Shown here: positions 17,941-25,761 of the stretch, piece by piece
Layout: each line of letters begins with the position of its first letter
Numbering within the stretch: position 1 is the stretch's first letter
Source of the DNA: Adlercreutzia sp. ZJ473
GTDB taxonomy: Bacteria; Actinomycetota; Coriobacteriia; Coriobacteriales; Eggerthellaceae
Assembly: GCF_013185065.1 (NCBI RefSeq)
Contig: NZ_JAAVTO010000007.1
Coordinates: 1-64,000, forward strand
Direction of reading: 5' to 3'
Length of the DNA stretch: 64,000 bases
Notes under the pieces: model-generated
The model's input: only the letters and a program-made list of their open reading frames with translations
The model's database searches: none
What the model was told of the DNA's origin: nothing
Position numbers and translations under genes: made by a program

Positions 17941-18531
17941 ATGGAAACGAAAGAGATACTTGACATCGCCGAGGCGGGCGGCGGAATGGTGACGACCGCC
18001 CAGGTCGTCGCCGCGGGGATTCCCCGCGCCAGGATCACCGACATGGTGAGATCCGGCGTGCTTGAGCGCGTGCAGCGCGGCGTCTACTGCCTGGCTGGTT
18101 CCTGGGAGGACGAGTTCCTTGCGACGCAGCTCCGCTTCCCCAAGGGGGTCTTCTCGGACGGCACCGCGCTCTACCTGCACGACTCGACCGACAGGACACC
18201 CTTCCGGCTGACGATGACGTTCCCCCGTTCCTACCGGGCAACGTCGGCACGGGAGGCGGGAATAGAGGTGAGGACCTGCGCCGACGCCGTCCTCGGCCTG
18301 GGGCTCTCCACCCTGGGGACCCCCTACGGCAACGAGGTGCGCGCCTACGACCTCGAGCGCACCCTCTGTGACCTGGTGCGCGGCCGCTCCGTCGTGGACG
18401 CCCAGGTGTTCAATCCCGCCATAAAGCAGTATGTGCGCAGCAAGGACAGAGATATTCAGAAACTGCTCGAATACGCTCGCGCCCTAGGCGTCGAGGGCAA
18501 GATCCGCGGATACCTGGAGGTGCTGCTATGA
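17941..18531 (+). CDS. Second AbiEi-family antitoxin-like repressor
   Basis: About 196 residues. The N-terminal winged-helix segment (EAGGGMVTTAQVVAAGIPRA, RVQRGVYCLAG) and the AbiEi core (GTALYLHDSTDRTPFRLTMT, VRAYDLERTLCDLVRGRSVV) match the AbiEi antitoxin family but differ clearly from the copy at 10187. The start is uncertain: an ATG at 17941 has GGAGGAG directly abutting it, and a GTG lies at 17932. The stop overlaps the next ATG (18528) by four bases, where a toxin gene would be expected, but that gene is broken. Confidence 0.75.
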   Translation: METKEILDIAEAGGGMVTTAQVVAAGIPRARITDMVRSGVLERVQRGVYCLAGSWEDEFLATQLRFPKGVFSDGTALYLHDSTDRTPFRLTMTFPRSYRATSAREAGIEVRTCADAVLGLGLSTLGTPYGNEVRAYDLERTLCDLVRGRSVVDAQVFNPAIKQYVRSKDRDIQKLLEYARALGVEGKIRGYLEVLL

Positions 18532-18659
18532 GGACGAACAACGCGATAAAGCTCCTCGACATGCTCTGCGCCTCCGGAGTCGAGAGCCCCAAATGGTGGT
18601 GGGATGTGTTGGTGGGCGACGGCGACCCGCTCTACCGCGAGCTTGAGCCGTTGAGCTAG
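18528..18659 (+). pseudogene. Truncated remnant in the AbiEii toxin position
   Basis: A 43-residue reading frame overlaps the AbiEi stop as ATGA, exactly as a coupled abiEii would. The first 14 residues (MRTNNAIKLLDMLC) look like a toxin N-terminus. It then runs into WWWDVLVGDGDPLYRELEPL and a stop, with none of the nucleotidyltransferase motifs. It is best read as a toxin deleted after its first helix, leaving an orphan antitoxin. A real small protein cannot be excluded. Confidence 0.5.
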
Positions 18660-18696
18660 TCCAACCCGATCAAGATGATAGAAGGCCGCCTGTCGC

Positions 18697-19161
18697 TCAT
18701 GACGTGCGGCCTTCGTCAAGTCCAGCCCCCGCCAGGCGCCTCATGGTCTCGGCAACGCCGCGCCCGAGCGGGCGGGAGAAGAACCCGGAAAGGACGCTCG
18801 CGTCGCCGTCCGGCCCGCACTCCGCGAGCATCGCCAGCTCCCTCACGATCTCCACGTGGTGGGCGAACGCCAGTGCAGCGTAGGTGTTGCAGACGAGCTC
18901 GGCAAGGTAGGACCTCCCTTCGGTGGGATCGAGCGCGCCCCGCGCCTCGAGCCTGTTGGCGACGGACACGGGGTCTGTCGGCTTTCCCTCCGCGATGAGC
19001 AGCAGCATGGTCTCGAAGAGCGCTTGGTGTGCCTTTCGGAAGAAGCTGTCGGGCTCAAGCCGCGAGGCTGCCTTTATGGCACCCTCTTCGCTGAGGAGAC
19101 AGATGGCTAGCACCGCTTGCTCTGCCTCGATGTCTCTCGGTGCGCTTGTCTGCGTAGTCAT
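18697..19161 (-). CDS. DnaB N-terminal-domain-only protein
   Basis: These 154 residues match only the N-terminal domain of the replicative helicase DnaB: RDIEAEQAVLAICLL, LEPDSFFRKAHQALFETMLL, KPTDPVSVANRLEARGALD and the YLAEL/HHVEIVRELA helices. The RecA-like ATPase domain, linker helix and Walker motifs are absent. The ATG has AGGAG seven to nine bases upstream. In full DnaB this domain forms the trimeric collar and contacts primase. A stand-alone copy might bind DnaB or primase, or be a relic of a mobile-element helicase. The last 40 residues are Gly/Arg-rich. Confidence 0.75.
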   Translation of the reverse strand: MTTQTSAPRDIEAEQAVLAICLLSEEGAIKAASRLEPDSFFRKAHQALFETMLLLIAEGKPTDPVSVANRLEARGALDPTEGRSYLAELVCNTYAALAFAHHVEIVRELAMLAECGPDGDASVLSGFFSRPLGRGVAETMRRLAGAGLDEGRTS

Positions 19162-19402
19162 CTTGTCTCCTCTTCTGGTCGTATGCTGGGCCGACGCGGC
19201 TTCGGCCGGCTTCCGCTATGTCAAGGTTCATCGCGTCTTGTCCGCTCGCGCAGCTGCAGCTACAGTGTGCGGTTTGTCGCGCGCGTTCGGGCAAGGCCGC
19301 TGTCTGGTGATTCCTTGCGCCGGGGCTTGTGGGCACGCCGAGGCGGCGCGATGACTTATCATGGTGGGGAGAATCTGGCTCTGCCGAGGAGGGGAGGTGC
19401 CT

Positions 19403-19927
19403 GTGGACAGCAGCACTTGCTGGCGAGAGTCGCGCCAGGGGGGATCGGAGGACTTTCCGGAGGACCGCGACCTCGTCTTGCGGATCAAGATCCACTGGTC
19501 GCTGACGCTGGGCCTCGTCCTGTTCAACGTGGCCTTCGCGTGGCTTGCCGCGCGCGCCGCCTGGCGGGTCGCCGAGCTGGGCGCGGAGGGGGAGCGGGTG
19601 CTGAGCGCCGTCTTCCCGCTGCTGATGCTCGCGGTCGTCGACGGCCTGGCCGTCCCCGTCTGCCGAAAACATCGGGTCACGTTCAAAAGCGGTGCGCTCG
19701 CGATGGAGCTCGGGACCCTGTCGGACTCCCTGCGGTACTCCGACATCCAGTCGGTGTCGGAGAAGGGGGTCTGGCTGGCGGCGTACCAGTGGAGGCCCAC
19801 GGCGCCCGGCGCCGTCCGGATACGCACGAGGGCGTTCGACGGCGCGGTGGCGCTCGAGGACAAGGAGCTCTTCTACGAGGAGCTTTTGAGGAGGAACCCG
19901 GATATAGACATCATCCGCGCCTCTTAG
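19403..19927 (+). CDS. Small membrane protein with PH-like C-terminus
   Basis: About 174 residues. Two hydrophobic segments (near residues 31-50 and 65-84) are followed by a soluble domain with the pattern HRVTFKSGALAME and SLRYSDIQSVSEKG, typical of bacterial PH-like or YdbS-type membrane proteins. The GTG at 19403 is preferred because GGGAGG lies five bases upstream; an ATG at 19361 would add 14 residues. Function is unknown. It lies alone between the DnaB-like gene and a rearranged stretch. Confidence 0.6.
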   Translation: MDSSTCWRESRQGGSEDFPEDRDLVLRIKIHWSLTLGLVLFNVAFAWLAARAAWRVAELGAEGERVLSAVFPLLMLAVVDGLAVPVCRKHRVTFKSGALAMELGTLSDSLRYSDIQSVSEKGVWLAAYQWRPTAPGAVRIRTRAFDGAVALEDKELFYEELLRRNPDIDIIRAS

Positions 19928-20026
19928 CGGGCGCTCTCTCGGCAGAACGCCGTCCTTGTGTTCTTTGCCGGCAAGCGAGGGTGAAGCTAGAGGGCTGCTC
20001 GGTCGGCCTCGCGCTCGACTCCTTCC

Positions 20027-20185
20027 ATGCCATGCAGAAGACAGCGCGTCTTCCCCGGGGAGGGGTCCGCGAAGAGGGAGTGGGCCGCCAGCCTCGCGGT
20101 CCGCGGCAAGGGCGCGCAGCTGGCCCGCATGTGCCGGCGCGTCGCGGCCAAGATGGAGGTGGGGAGCGCCCGCGACAAGGTGGCT
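20027..20185 (+). other. Gene fragment ending at a sequence junction
   Basis: A GC-rich reading frame (residues such as REWAASLAVRGKGAQLARM and AAKMEVGSARDKVA) has protein-like composition but no start signal. It stops making sense near 20185, where base composition drops abruptly. It may be the cut C-terminal part of a mobile-element gene. No family is recognised. Confidence 0.3.
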
Positions 20186-20189
20186 ACCC

Positions 20190-20347
20190 AATCGGCTGCA
20201 CATGAAGAGAGGCTTGCCTTTATAGAGCCTTCCAACACGCATCCCGCAAAACACTCCTCCGCATTGCTTGCACTCGAGATCTTTTACGTTAAAGCCAAAT
20301 AGATTCTCTTCGGCAAGCTCAATGAATCTGCGGGGTTCCGTAGCCAT
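20190..20347 (-). pseudogene. Truncated four-cysteine small-protein gene
   Basis: The gene starts at ATG 20347, four bases after the stop of the CCG protein gene, and encodes MATEPRRFIELAEENLFGFN and then a CKQCGGVFC...FMCS segment that looks like a zinc or iron-sulfur ribbon. After about 55 residues (near 20190) the frame passes into a GC-rich sequence with no coding character on this strand. The natural 3' end therefore seems lost at a rearrangement junction. Function is unknown. Confidence 0.45.
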
Positions 20348-20351
20348 CAGG

Positions 20352-21023
20352 TCATTCTTTCCTGAACTTCCCGGAAACAAGCTCGATCATGTTGATGGCA
20401 TCCTTGCCGCCAGCCTCTAGACCCATATCGCACGCGAAGCAGTAGCAGCAGACCTCGTCAGTTGGAATGGCGGCTGCATGCTTATCGAGCCTTGCCTGCA
20501 TGGCGTCGGGATCGAGTGGGGTGAAGATACCTCGCTCTGCAGCATCCTCCACGTATCGCTTGGGAGCGAAGCTGGCATCTTGCTCGGGAGCGGCCCTCAG
20601 AAAAGACTGCCCGCAGAAACGTGACTCTTCGCGCGAATCGGGAAGCTCAACGACCTCTATGCCCATCTTGCGCATGAGGCTGCGAACGGCATCCTGCACT
20701 TCGATGCGGTCGTAAGCGCGTCCACAATCCTGGACGCCCATCGTCTTTCCCTCATAGGATGGAAGCGGAAAGCCGGGATCGTTGTCGACGAGCACCCAAA
20801 TGTTCTCCAAGTCACCATTTTCGGCATCTTCGTCTATCATTGCCATGCAGTTGTTGCAGATGCAAACAGCGGTATCGTCGGCGGTAAGCGATTGATGATC
20901 CGTTCGGCAGCATCCTACGATCTCATCAGCGTACCCGCGACCGATAACTTGCTCTGCCAGCCACTCGCTAGCTTCAGGATAACGCGCCTTCACTTTGCAT
21001 CCTGGAAAGAACTTTCTGCTCAT
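20352..21023 (-). CDS. CCG-type iron-sulfur protein (HdrB-like)
   Basis: A 223-residue soluble protein with CCG-domain spacing: FFPGCKVKA near the start, VGCCRT, CICNNC, then a second set with CGRAYD, RFCGQSF and CCYCFAC. This resembles heterodisulfide reductase subunit B-like cysteine-rich domains that bind a non-cubane 4Fe-4S cluster. The ATG at 21023 is preceded by GGAGGTC. Codon use and GC are lower than the surrounding chromosome. It is co-oriented with and four bases from the truncated cysteine-rich gene at 20190-20347. The partner and substrate are unknown. Confidence 0.65.
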   Translation of the reverse strand: MSRKFFPGCKVKARYPEASEWLAEQVIGRGYADEIVGCCRTDHQSLTADDTAVCICNNCMAMIDEDAENGDLENIWVLVDNDPGFPLPSYEGKTMGVQDCGRAYDRIEVQDAVRSLMRKMGIEVVELPDSREESRFCGQSFLRAAPEQDASFAPKRYVEDAAERGIFTPLDPDAMQARLDKHAAAIPTDEVCCYCFACDMGLEAGGKDAINMIELVSGKFRKE

Positions 21024-21124
21024 ATTTGACCTCCCGCATGAAGGCTGACTGCTTAAGGCACGGAAAAATGCCCGCGGCCCCTTAATTGACACTAGAGACG
21101 GCAATCAACCTCTTCAATCTTCAA

Positions 21125-21216
21125 CTCGGATTTACGGTACAACAATACTCGGATTTGTGTTGGTCATTTATTCGGATTTGTGGTGTCGACTTATTCGGAT
21201 TTACGGAAAACCGAAA
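21125..21216. repeat. Four direct repeats with exact 23-bp period
   Basis: The core (C/T)TCGGATTT(A/G) starts at 21125, 21148, 21171 and 21194, each exactly 23 bases apart, and GG follows in three copies. The bases between cores vary. It lies upstream of the CCG gene (minus). Subterminal repeats of IS21-like elements and arrays of regulator sites both look like this; no transposase is next to it. Confidence 0.75.
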
Positions 21217-21263
21217 GTCCTTGGGTAACTTGATGGCACGTTATAATGCACCGTCTCTTCGTG

Positions 21264-21452
21264 TCGTCCTGAGCGAAGCCGTCTCCCTCTCGTGTCGTCC
21301 TGAGCGAGCGAAGCTAGTCGAAGGATCTGGGCTCGGGCACGGCACGCTTGAGTGCGCTTCCCTCTCGCGACCAGATCCTTCGACTCCGCGCCCTTCGGGC
21401 GCTCCGCTCAGGATGACATGCAGGAGGACGTCCGGGTGGGCGCTCCGCTCAG
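21264..21452. repeat. Dispersed palindromic intergenic repeat cluster
   Basis: GTCGTCCTGAGCGA occurs twice on the plus strand (around 21264 and 21296). It is followed by GTCGAAGGATCTG and then, inverted, CAGATCCTTCGAC and two copies of GCTCCGCTCAGGATGA. The opposing halves could form a long imperfect hairpin. The motif TCCTGAGCGAAG...GAAGGATCT is a known widespread intergenic repeat type in many bacteria. The stretch between here and vsr has no gene. Confidence 0.65.
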
Positions 21453-21584
21453 GATGAGGCAAGGAGGCGGAGCGCATTCTGCTTGAGTGGCATATGGAGA
21501 AGAACGGCACATTTCGCCTGAGATGGCGCAAGAAAAAGATCGGCACATTCTGTTTGGGACGGCCTGGGGAAAGAAGCCGAAAGG

Positions 21585-22142
21585 TCAGGGGCGGCGGACG
21601 GCTTCGTGGAGCTTGCGGCGGGTGGCTTCGAGATGGCTCTTCTTGAGCTCGTGCTCCCAGATGTAGACCACCTTCCAGCCGGCTTCCTCGAGGGCGCGCC
21701 GCGTGCGCGCGTCGCGCTCGACGTTGCGGTCGAACTTGGCCTGCCAGTACGCCACGTTGCTCTTAGGCTGCGGCAGGTCGCACACGGGGCAGCGATGCCA
21801 GAAGCACCCCATGACGAAGATCGCGATCTTGCGGCCGGGGTACGCGATGTCGGGGTGCCCCGGCGCCTTCTTCCAGTCGAGCCGGTAGCCGGGATAGCCC
21901 AGCTCGCGCAGCAGGGCACGCACCTTGAGCTCGGGCGTGGTGTCGCGCCGCTTGTTGCCCTGCATGCACTTGCGCACCGCCGCGCTCGTGGCGGCGGGCG
22001 CCTGGCGCAGGACGTCATCGGCTGTGGACGCCAGTGCGGGCGGGCGCGGGTCATCAGCCGCACCCGATGACGCGGGCGGGCGCGCATCGTCAGTTCCGCC
22101 CGCCAGCGCGGGCGCGCCCTCTTCGACCTCGGGTTTTTCCAC
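21585..22142 (-). CDS. vsr: Very short patch repair endonuclease
   Basis: Nicks next to T:G mismatches that arise by deamination of 5-methylcytosine. The Vsr core occupies residues 55-180: KRRDTTPELKVRALLRELGY, GHPDIAYPGRKIAIF with catalytic D98, and MGCFWHRCPVC with H116. Residues 1-54 are a low-complexity Ala/Asp/Pro tail (DDARPPA, DDPRPPA) absent from typical Vsr. The annotated GTG at 22142 may therefore be too early; a later start near residue 53 would give the usual size. No cytosine methyltransferase gene is in the window. It lies nine bases after coaBC. Confidence 0.85.
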   Translation of the reverse strand: MEKPEVEEGAPALAGGTDDARPPASSGAADDPRPPALASTADDVLRQAPAATSAAVRKCMQGNKRRDTTPELKVRALLRELGYPGYRLDWKKAPGHPDIAYPGRKIAIFVMGCFWHRCPVCDLPQPKSNVAYWQAKFDRNVERDARTRRALEEAGWKVVYIWEHELKKSHLEATRRKLHEAVRRP

Positions 22143-22151
22143 GCCGCGCTC

Positions 22152-23465
22152 CTACCGCAGGCCCACAATCGCGTCCAGGACGGCGTCCGCCAGCGCGGCC
22201 TTGCTCATGAGCGGCAGCTCGCGCGTGCCCGCCGCGTCGACGAGCCACACCTTGTTGTCGTCGGTGCCGAAGGCGCGGCCCTCCCCCACCTCGTTGGCGA
22301 CGACGAGGTCGGCGTGCTTGGACGCAAGCTTGCGGCGGGCGTTGCCGAGCACGTCGTCCGTCTCGGCGGCAAAGCCCACCACGCGCTGGTCGGCGCGCTT
22401 TTCCCGCGCGAGCGTCGCGAGGACGTCAGGGTTCTCCACGAGCTCGACGGCGCGAAGCGCCGCGTCGTCGGCGCCCTTCTTGAGCTTGCGGTCGGCGGGG
22501 CGAGCGGGCCGGAAGTCAGCTACCGCCGCCGTGAACACCGCGATGTCAGCGCCTGCGAAGGGCGCGCGCGCCGCGTCGAGCATCTCGCGCGCCGTCTTGA
22601 CGCGGATCACGTCCACGCCCGCTGGCGCCTCGAGCGCCACCGGCCCCGAGACGAGCGTCACCTGCGCCCCGCGCGCCGCCGCGGCAGCTGCCAGCGCGTA
22701 TCCCATCTTGCCGCTCGAGTAGTTGGAGAGGTAGCGCACCGCGTCGAGGGGCTCCACGGTCGGGCCGGCCGTCACCATCACCCGCAGGCCCGCCAGGTCG
22801 CGCGCGGGCGCGCCGGAGGCCGCTGGGCCGGCAGATGCCGACGCGCCAGGAGCCGCTGATTCGCCAACGGCTGCGCACGCTGGCGGCTCCGCGCCTTCGC
22901 AGCCGCCCGTTGCGCCCGTCGCGCGCGCCTCGCGCAGCGCGTCGAGCGTGGCGCCCACGATGACGTCCACGTCAGCCAGGCGCCCGCGGCCCACGTCCCC
23001 GCAGGCCAGGTACCCCTCGCCCGCCTCGATGACGCGCACGCCGCGCCCACGCAGGCGCGCGAGGTTCTCCTGCGTGGCGGCCGCCTCGTACATGTGCACG
23101 TTCATGGCGGGCGCGATCAGAAGCGGCGAGGTGGTGGCGAGGGCCGTGGTGGTGAGCAGGTCGTCGGCGATGCCGCAGGCTATCTTGGCCGCCACGTTGG
23201 CCGTGCACGGCGCGATGAGGAACGCGTCGCACTCCTGTGCGAGCGAGACGTGGTGGATGGGGTCGCTCGCGTCGTCGAACAGGCCCACGGCGACTGGCTC
23301 GTGCGTGAGGGCGCGGAACGTGGTGGGGCCCACGAACTCGCATGCGTGCTCGGTCATGACCACCTTGCACCGCACGCCCGCCTTCTGCAGGCCGCGCACG
23401 ACCTCGCAGCTCTTGTAGGCGGCGATGCACCCGGTCACGCCCACCAAAACACACGGTTCGCTCAT
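22152..23465 (-). CDS. coaBC: Bifunctional phosphopantothenoylcysteine decarboxylase/synthetase
   Basis: Makes 4'-phosphopantetheine precursors for CoA. The CoaC flavoprotein domain occupies 1-180 (GVTGCIAAYKSCEVVRGLQ, catalytic H in PIHHVSLA, PAMNVHMY, C155 in GYLACGDVGRGR). The CoaB synthetase domain occupies about 223-437 (VTAGPTVEPLDAVRYLSNY, SSGKMGYALA, KLKK, GFAAETDD). Between them, residues 180-222 form an Ala/Gly/Ser-rich linker longer than usual. It is transcribed with vsr and probably hemH. It functionally complements coaX at 56922. Confidence 0.95.
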   Translation of the reverse strand: MSEPCVLVGVTGCIAAYKSCEVVRGLQKAGVRCKVVMTEHACEFVGPTTFRALTHEPVAVGLFDDASDPIHHVSLAQECDAFLIAPCTANVAAKIACGIADDLLTTTALATTSPLLIAPAMNVHMYEAAATQENLARLRGRGVRVIEAGEGYLACGDVGRGRLADVDVIVGATLDALREARATGATGGCEGAEPPACAAVGESAAPGASASAGPAASGAPARDLAGLRVMVTAGPTVEPLDAVRYLSNYSSGKMGYALAAAAAARGAQVTLVSGPVALEAPAGVDVIRVKTAREMLDAARAPFAGADIAVFTAAVADFRPARPADRKLKKGADDAALRAVELVENPDVLATLAREKRADQRVVGFAAETDDVLGNARRKLASKHADLVVANEVGEGRAFGTDDNKVWLVDAAGTRELPLMSKAALADAVLDAIVGLR

Positions 23466-23507
23466 CGTTCGTCCTTTCGCGCGCTCCTCGCCGCCCCTGC
23501 CGCGGGC

Positions 23508-24716
23508 CTAGTCGAGCGCATCTCCCACGTACGGCGCGAGCACGTGCGCGAGAACGCGCACGTGCGCCTTGCTCTTGTTGAGGCACGGCACGTACGTGAA
23601 CGCCTCATGCGCCGCGGGCGTCGCAGGCGCCGCAGGCGCTCCGGACGCCGCATGCGCGCCAGCCCCCTTCGCCATGCGCGCCGTGCCGGCCTTCCCTTCC
23701 GCGCTCGCGCCGGCCGCGCGCAGCGCCGCCAGATAGCCCGGCTTGAGCTCGCGCTCCACGTCGTAGAGCGTCTCGAGGCAGTCCACCGCGAAGTTCGGGC
23801 ACACCATGAACACGCGCGAGCGCGCGCCCGACTTCGCCCAGCTCGCAAGCGTCTGGGACGCGAAAGGCGCCAGCCACTCACGCCCCTTGTCGAAGCGGCA
23901 CTGGTAGGCCACCGTCCAGCGCCTGCGCTCGAGCCCGAGCTCGTTGGCCACGCCCAGGCTCGTCGCGCCCGCCTGGAGCTCGTAGGTGTCGCCGCGCTCG
24001 ATGTCCGAGAGCGGGATGGAGTGGAACGAGAACAGCAGGCGGTCGTCCGAGTCCACGTCAAAGCCCGCGCGCCTCACCGAGGCCGCGATGGCGCGCAGGT
24101 AGACCGGGTCGTCGTGGTAGCTGTCGATGACGGTGACCTCGCCCTTGAAGCGCGCCTTGCGCACCGCGCGCGCCACGCCGTCGGACACCGCGCCCGTGGT
24201 GGAGTACGCGCCCTGGGGGTACAGCGGCAGCACCACGAGGGAGTCGCACCCCGAAGAGCGCAGGTCGCGCACCGCATGGGGCAGGGTGGGCTCGCTGTAG
24301 CTCATGGCGAAGCGCACCTCCACGTCAAGCCCGCGCTCGCGGTAGTACGCCGCGAGCCCCTGGGAGAGGCGCTCGTGCGCGACGATGAGCGGCGAGCCCT
24401 CAGGCGTCCAGATGGCCTGGTACTTCTCGGCCGAGGCCACGGCGCGCTTCGGCAGGATGAACAGGTGCAGGATGCACCACCACAGCACGCGGTTCATCGG
24501 CGCGATGCGCGGGTCCATGAGGAAGCGCCCCAGATACGCGCGCACCGCCGCCGGCGTGGGCTCCTCGGGCGTCCCCGTGTTCACGAGGAGCACGCCCGTC
24601 TTCGCGCGCCCGCCCACAGCAGCGCCCGCATCCGCCGTGCCGCGCGCCCGCCCGGCACGACGCCCGCCTGAGCCGGTGCTCGTTCCCGCATGCGCCCTGC
24701 TCGCGGCCTCAGTCAT
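23508..24716 (-). CDS. hemH: Ferrochelatase (protoporphyrin or coproporphyrin type)
   Basis: Inserts ferrous iron into the porphyrin. Core motifs are GVLLVNTGTPEEPT (41-54), LPLYPQGAYSTTGA, the catalytic H232 in FSFHSIP, and acidic residue E315 in DCLETLYD. Residues 1-38 are a low-complexity leader, and residues 333-372 form an Ala/Gly-rich insert just before the conserved YVPCLN. Monoderm actinobacteria usually use the coproporphyrin route (CpfC), but sequence alone does not decide here. The ATG lies inside the end of the rluD-type gene (8-base overlap), indicating coupling. It is distant from the hem operon at 74-6209. Confidence 0.92.
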   Translation of the reverse strand: MTEAASRAHAGTSTGSGGRRAGRARGTADAGAAVGGRAKTGVLLVNTGTPEEPTPAAVRAYLGRFLMDPRIAPMNRVLWWCILHLFILPKRAVASAEKYQAIWTPEGSPLIVAHERLSQGLAAYYRERGLDVEVRFAMSYSEPTLPHAVRDLRSSGCDSLVVLPLYPQGAYSTTGAVSDGVARAVRKARFKGEVTVIDSYHDDPVYLRAIAASVRRAGFDVDSDDRLLFSFHSIPLSDIERGDTYELQAGATSLGVANELGLERRRWTVAYQCRFDKGREWLAPFASQTLASWAKSGARSRVFMVCPNFAVDCLETLYDVERELKPGYLAALRAAGASAEGKAGTARMAKGAGAHAASGAPAAPATPAAHEAFTYVPCLNKSKAHVRVLAHVLAPYVGDALD

Positions 24717-25761
24717 AGATGACCCCCTCGATCGAGGGCTTCGGCGAGCGCGCCATGAGCGCGGCCACCTCCTCGCCCGCCGCTGTCTTGCCCATGCTGC
24801 GCTCCTTCAGGCCGTCGAGCACCGCGGCCAGGTCACGCGGCAGGTTGTCCGCGAAGGAGAGCTCCTCGCCCGTCAGGGGGTGCGCAAAGCCCACGCGGAA
24901 GGAGTGGAGGAACTGCCGCCTGAGGCCCAGCTGGGCCTCAGGGTCGCGCGGGCCGTTCGCAACGTACACCGGGTCGCCCACGATGGGGTGGCGCGTGTAC
25001 TGCATGTGCACGCGGATCTGGTGCGTGCGCCCCGTGAACAGCTTGCACTCGATGAGCGTGTAGCCCTCGTCGCGCCGGGCGTGCTCGAAGCGCTCGAGCA
25101 CCCGGAACGTCGTGATGGCCTCGCGCGCGGAGGGCACGTCGCGCACCGCCATGCGCGTGCGCTCGCTGGCCGCGCGCGCGATGGGCGCGTCGACCATGCC
25201 CGTGTCGTGCGCCATGACGCCGTGGACGAGCGCGATGTAGCGCCGGTCGATGGCGCGGGCGCGGATGTCGTCCATGAGCGCGCGCCCCGCCTCGTCGGTC
25301 TTGGCTGCGAGCATGAGCCCGCTCGTGTCGCGGTCGAGCCGGTGCACGATGCCGAGCCGGTCGTCCTCGCCCTGCACGTTGCACAGGTTCTCGGCCCCGC
25401 AGTGGAAGATGAGCGCGTTCACCAACGTGCCGTCGGCATGGTCGACGCTCGGGTGGCACACGAGCCCCACCTGCTTCGAGAGCACGATGAGGTCCTCATC
25501 CTCGTAGCGTATGTCCAGGTCGATGGGCTGTCCGTACACGGGGAGCTGCTCGGGCTCCTCGTCGAGCTCGCAGACGACGGCCTCGCCCGCGCTCACCTTG
25601 TGCTTCTTCGCGGCAACGCGCCCGCCCACGAGCACGCGCCCCTCCTCGACGGCGCGCGCGGCCGCCGAGCGGCTCGCGTACAGGGCGTGCTCGGCCAGAA
25701 GCGCGTCGAGGCGCTTGCCCGCGTCAGCGGCGGTGGCCACGTGGCAGACCGAGCGGCTCAT
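24709..25761 (-). CDS. rluD: RluA/RluD-family pseudouridine synthase
   Basis: Converts uridines in 23S rRNA to pseudouridine. The protein has 350 residues: an S4 RNA-binding domain (about 18-65, KRLDALLAEHALYASRSAAA, GRVLVGGRV) and the catalytic domain with D143 in HRLDRDTSGLM, plus FTGRTHQIRVHMQ. The ATG at 25761 overlaps the lspA stop as ATGA, which is the classical lspA-rluD coupling. An upstream in-frame ATG seven codons earlier would sit further inside lspA. Exact rRNA site specificity (RluD versus paralogue) is inferred from context. Confidence 0.92.
   Translation of the reverse strand: MSRSVCHVATAADAGKRLDALLAEHALYASRSAAARAVEEGRVLVGGRVAAKKHKVSAGEAVVCELDEEPEQLPVYGQPIDLDIRYEDEDLIVLSKQVGLVCHPSVDHADGTLVNALIFHCGAENLCNVQGEDDRLGIVHRLDRDTSGLMLAAKTDEAGRALMDDIRARAIDRRYIALVHGVMAHDTGMVDAPIARAASERTRMAVRDVPSAREAITTFRVLERFEHARRDEGYTLIECKLFTGRTHQIRVHMQYTRHPIVGDPVYVANGPRDPEAQLGLRRQFLHSFRVGFAHPLTGEELSFADNLPRDLAAVLDGLKERSMGKTAAGEEVAALMARSPKPSIEGVIYD

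Noticed and set aside
19055-20380. Single 441-residue minus-strand gene
   Set aside because: Only the first 55 residues look like protein; the rest runs opposite the PH-like gene and across the junction.
21125-21216. CRISPR array
   Set aside because: The conserved core is only about 9-13 bases in a 23-bp unit and there are no cas genes; not the CRISPR size pattern.
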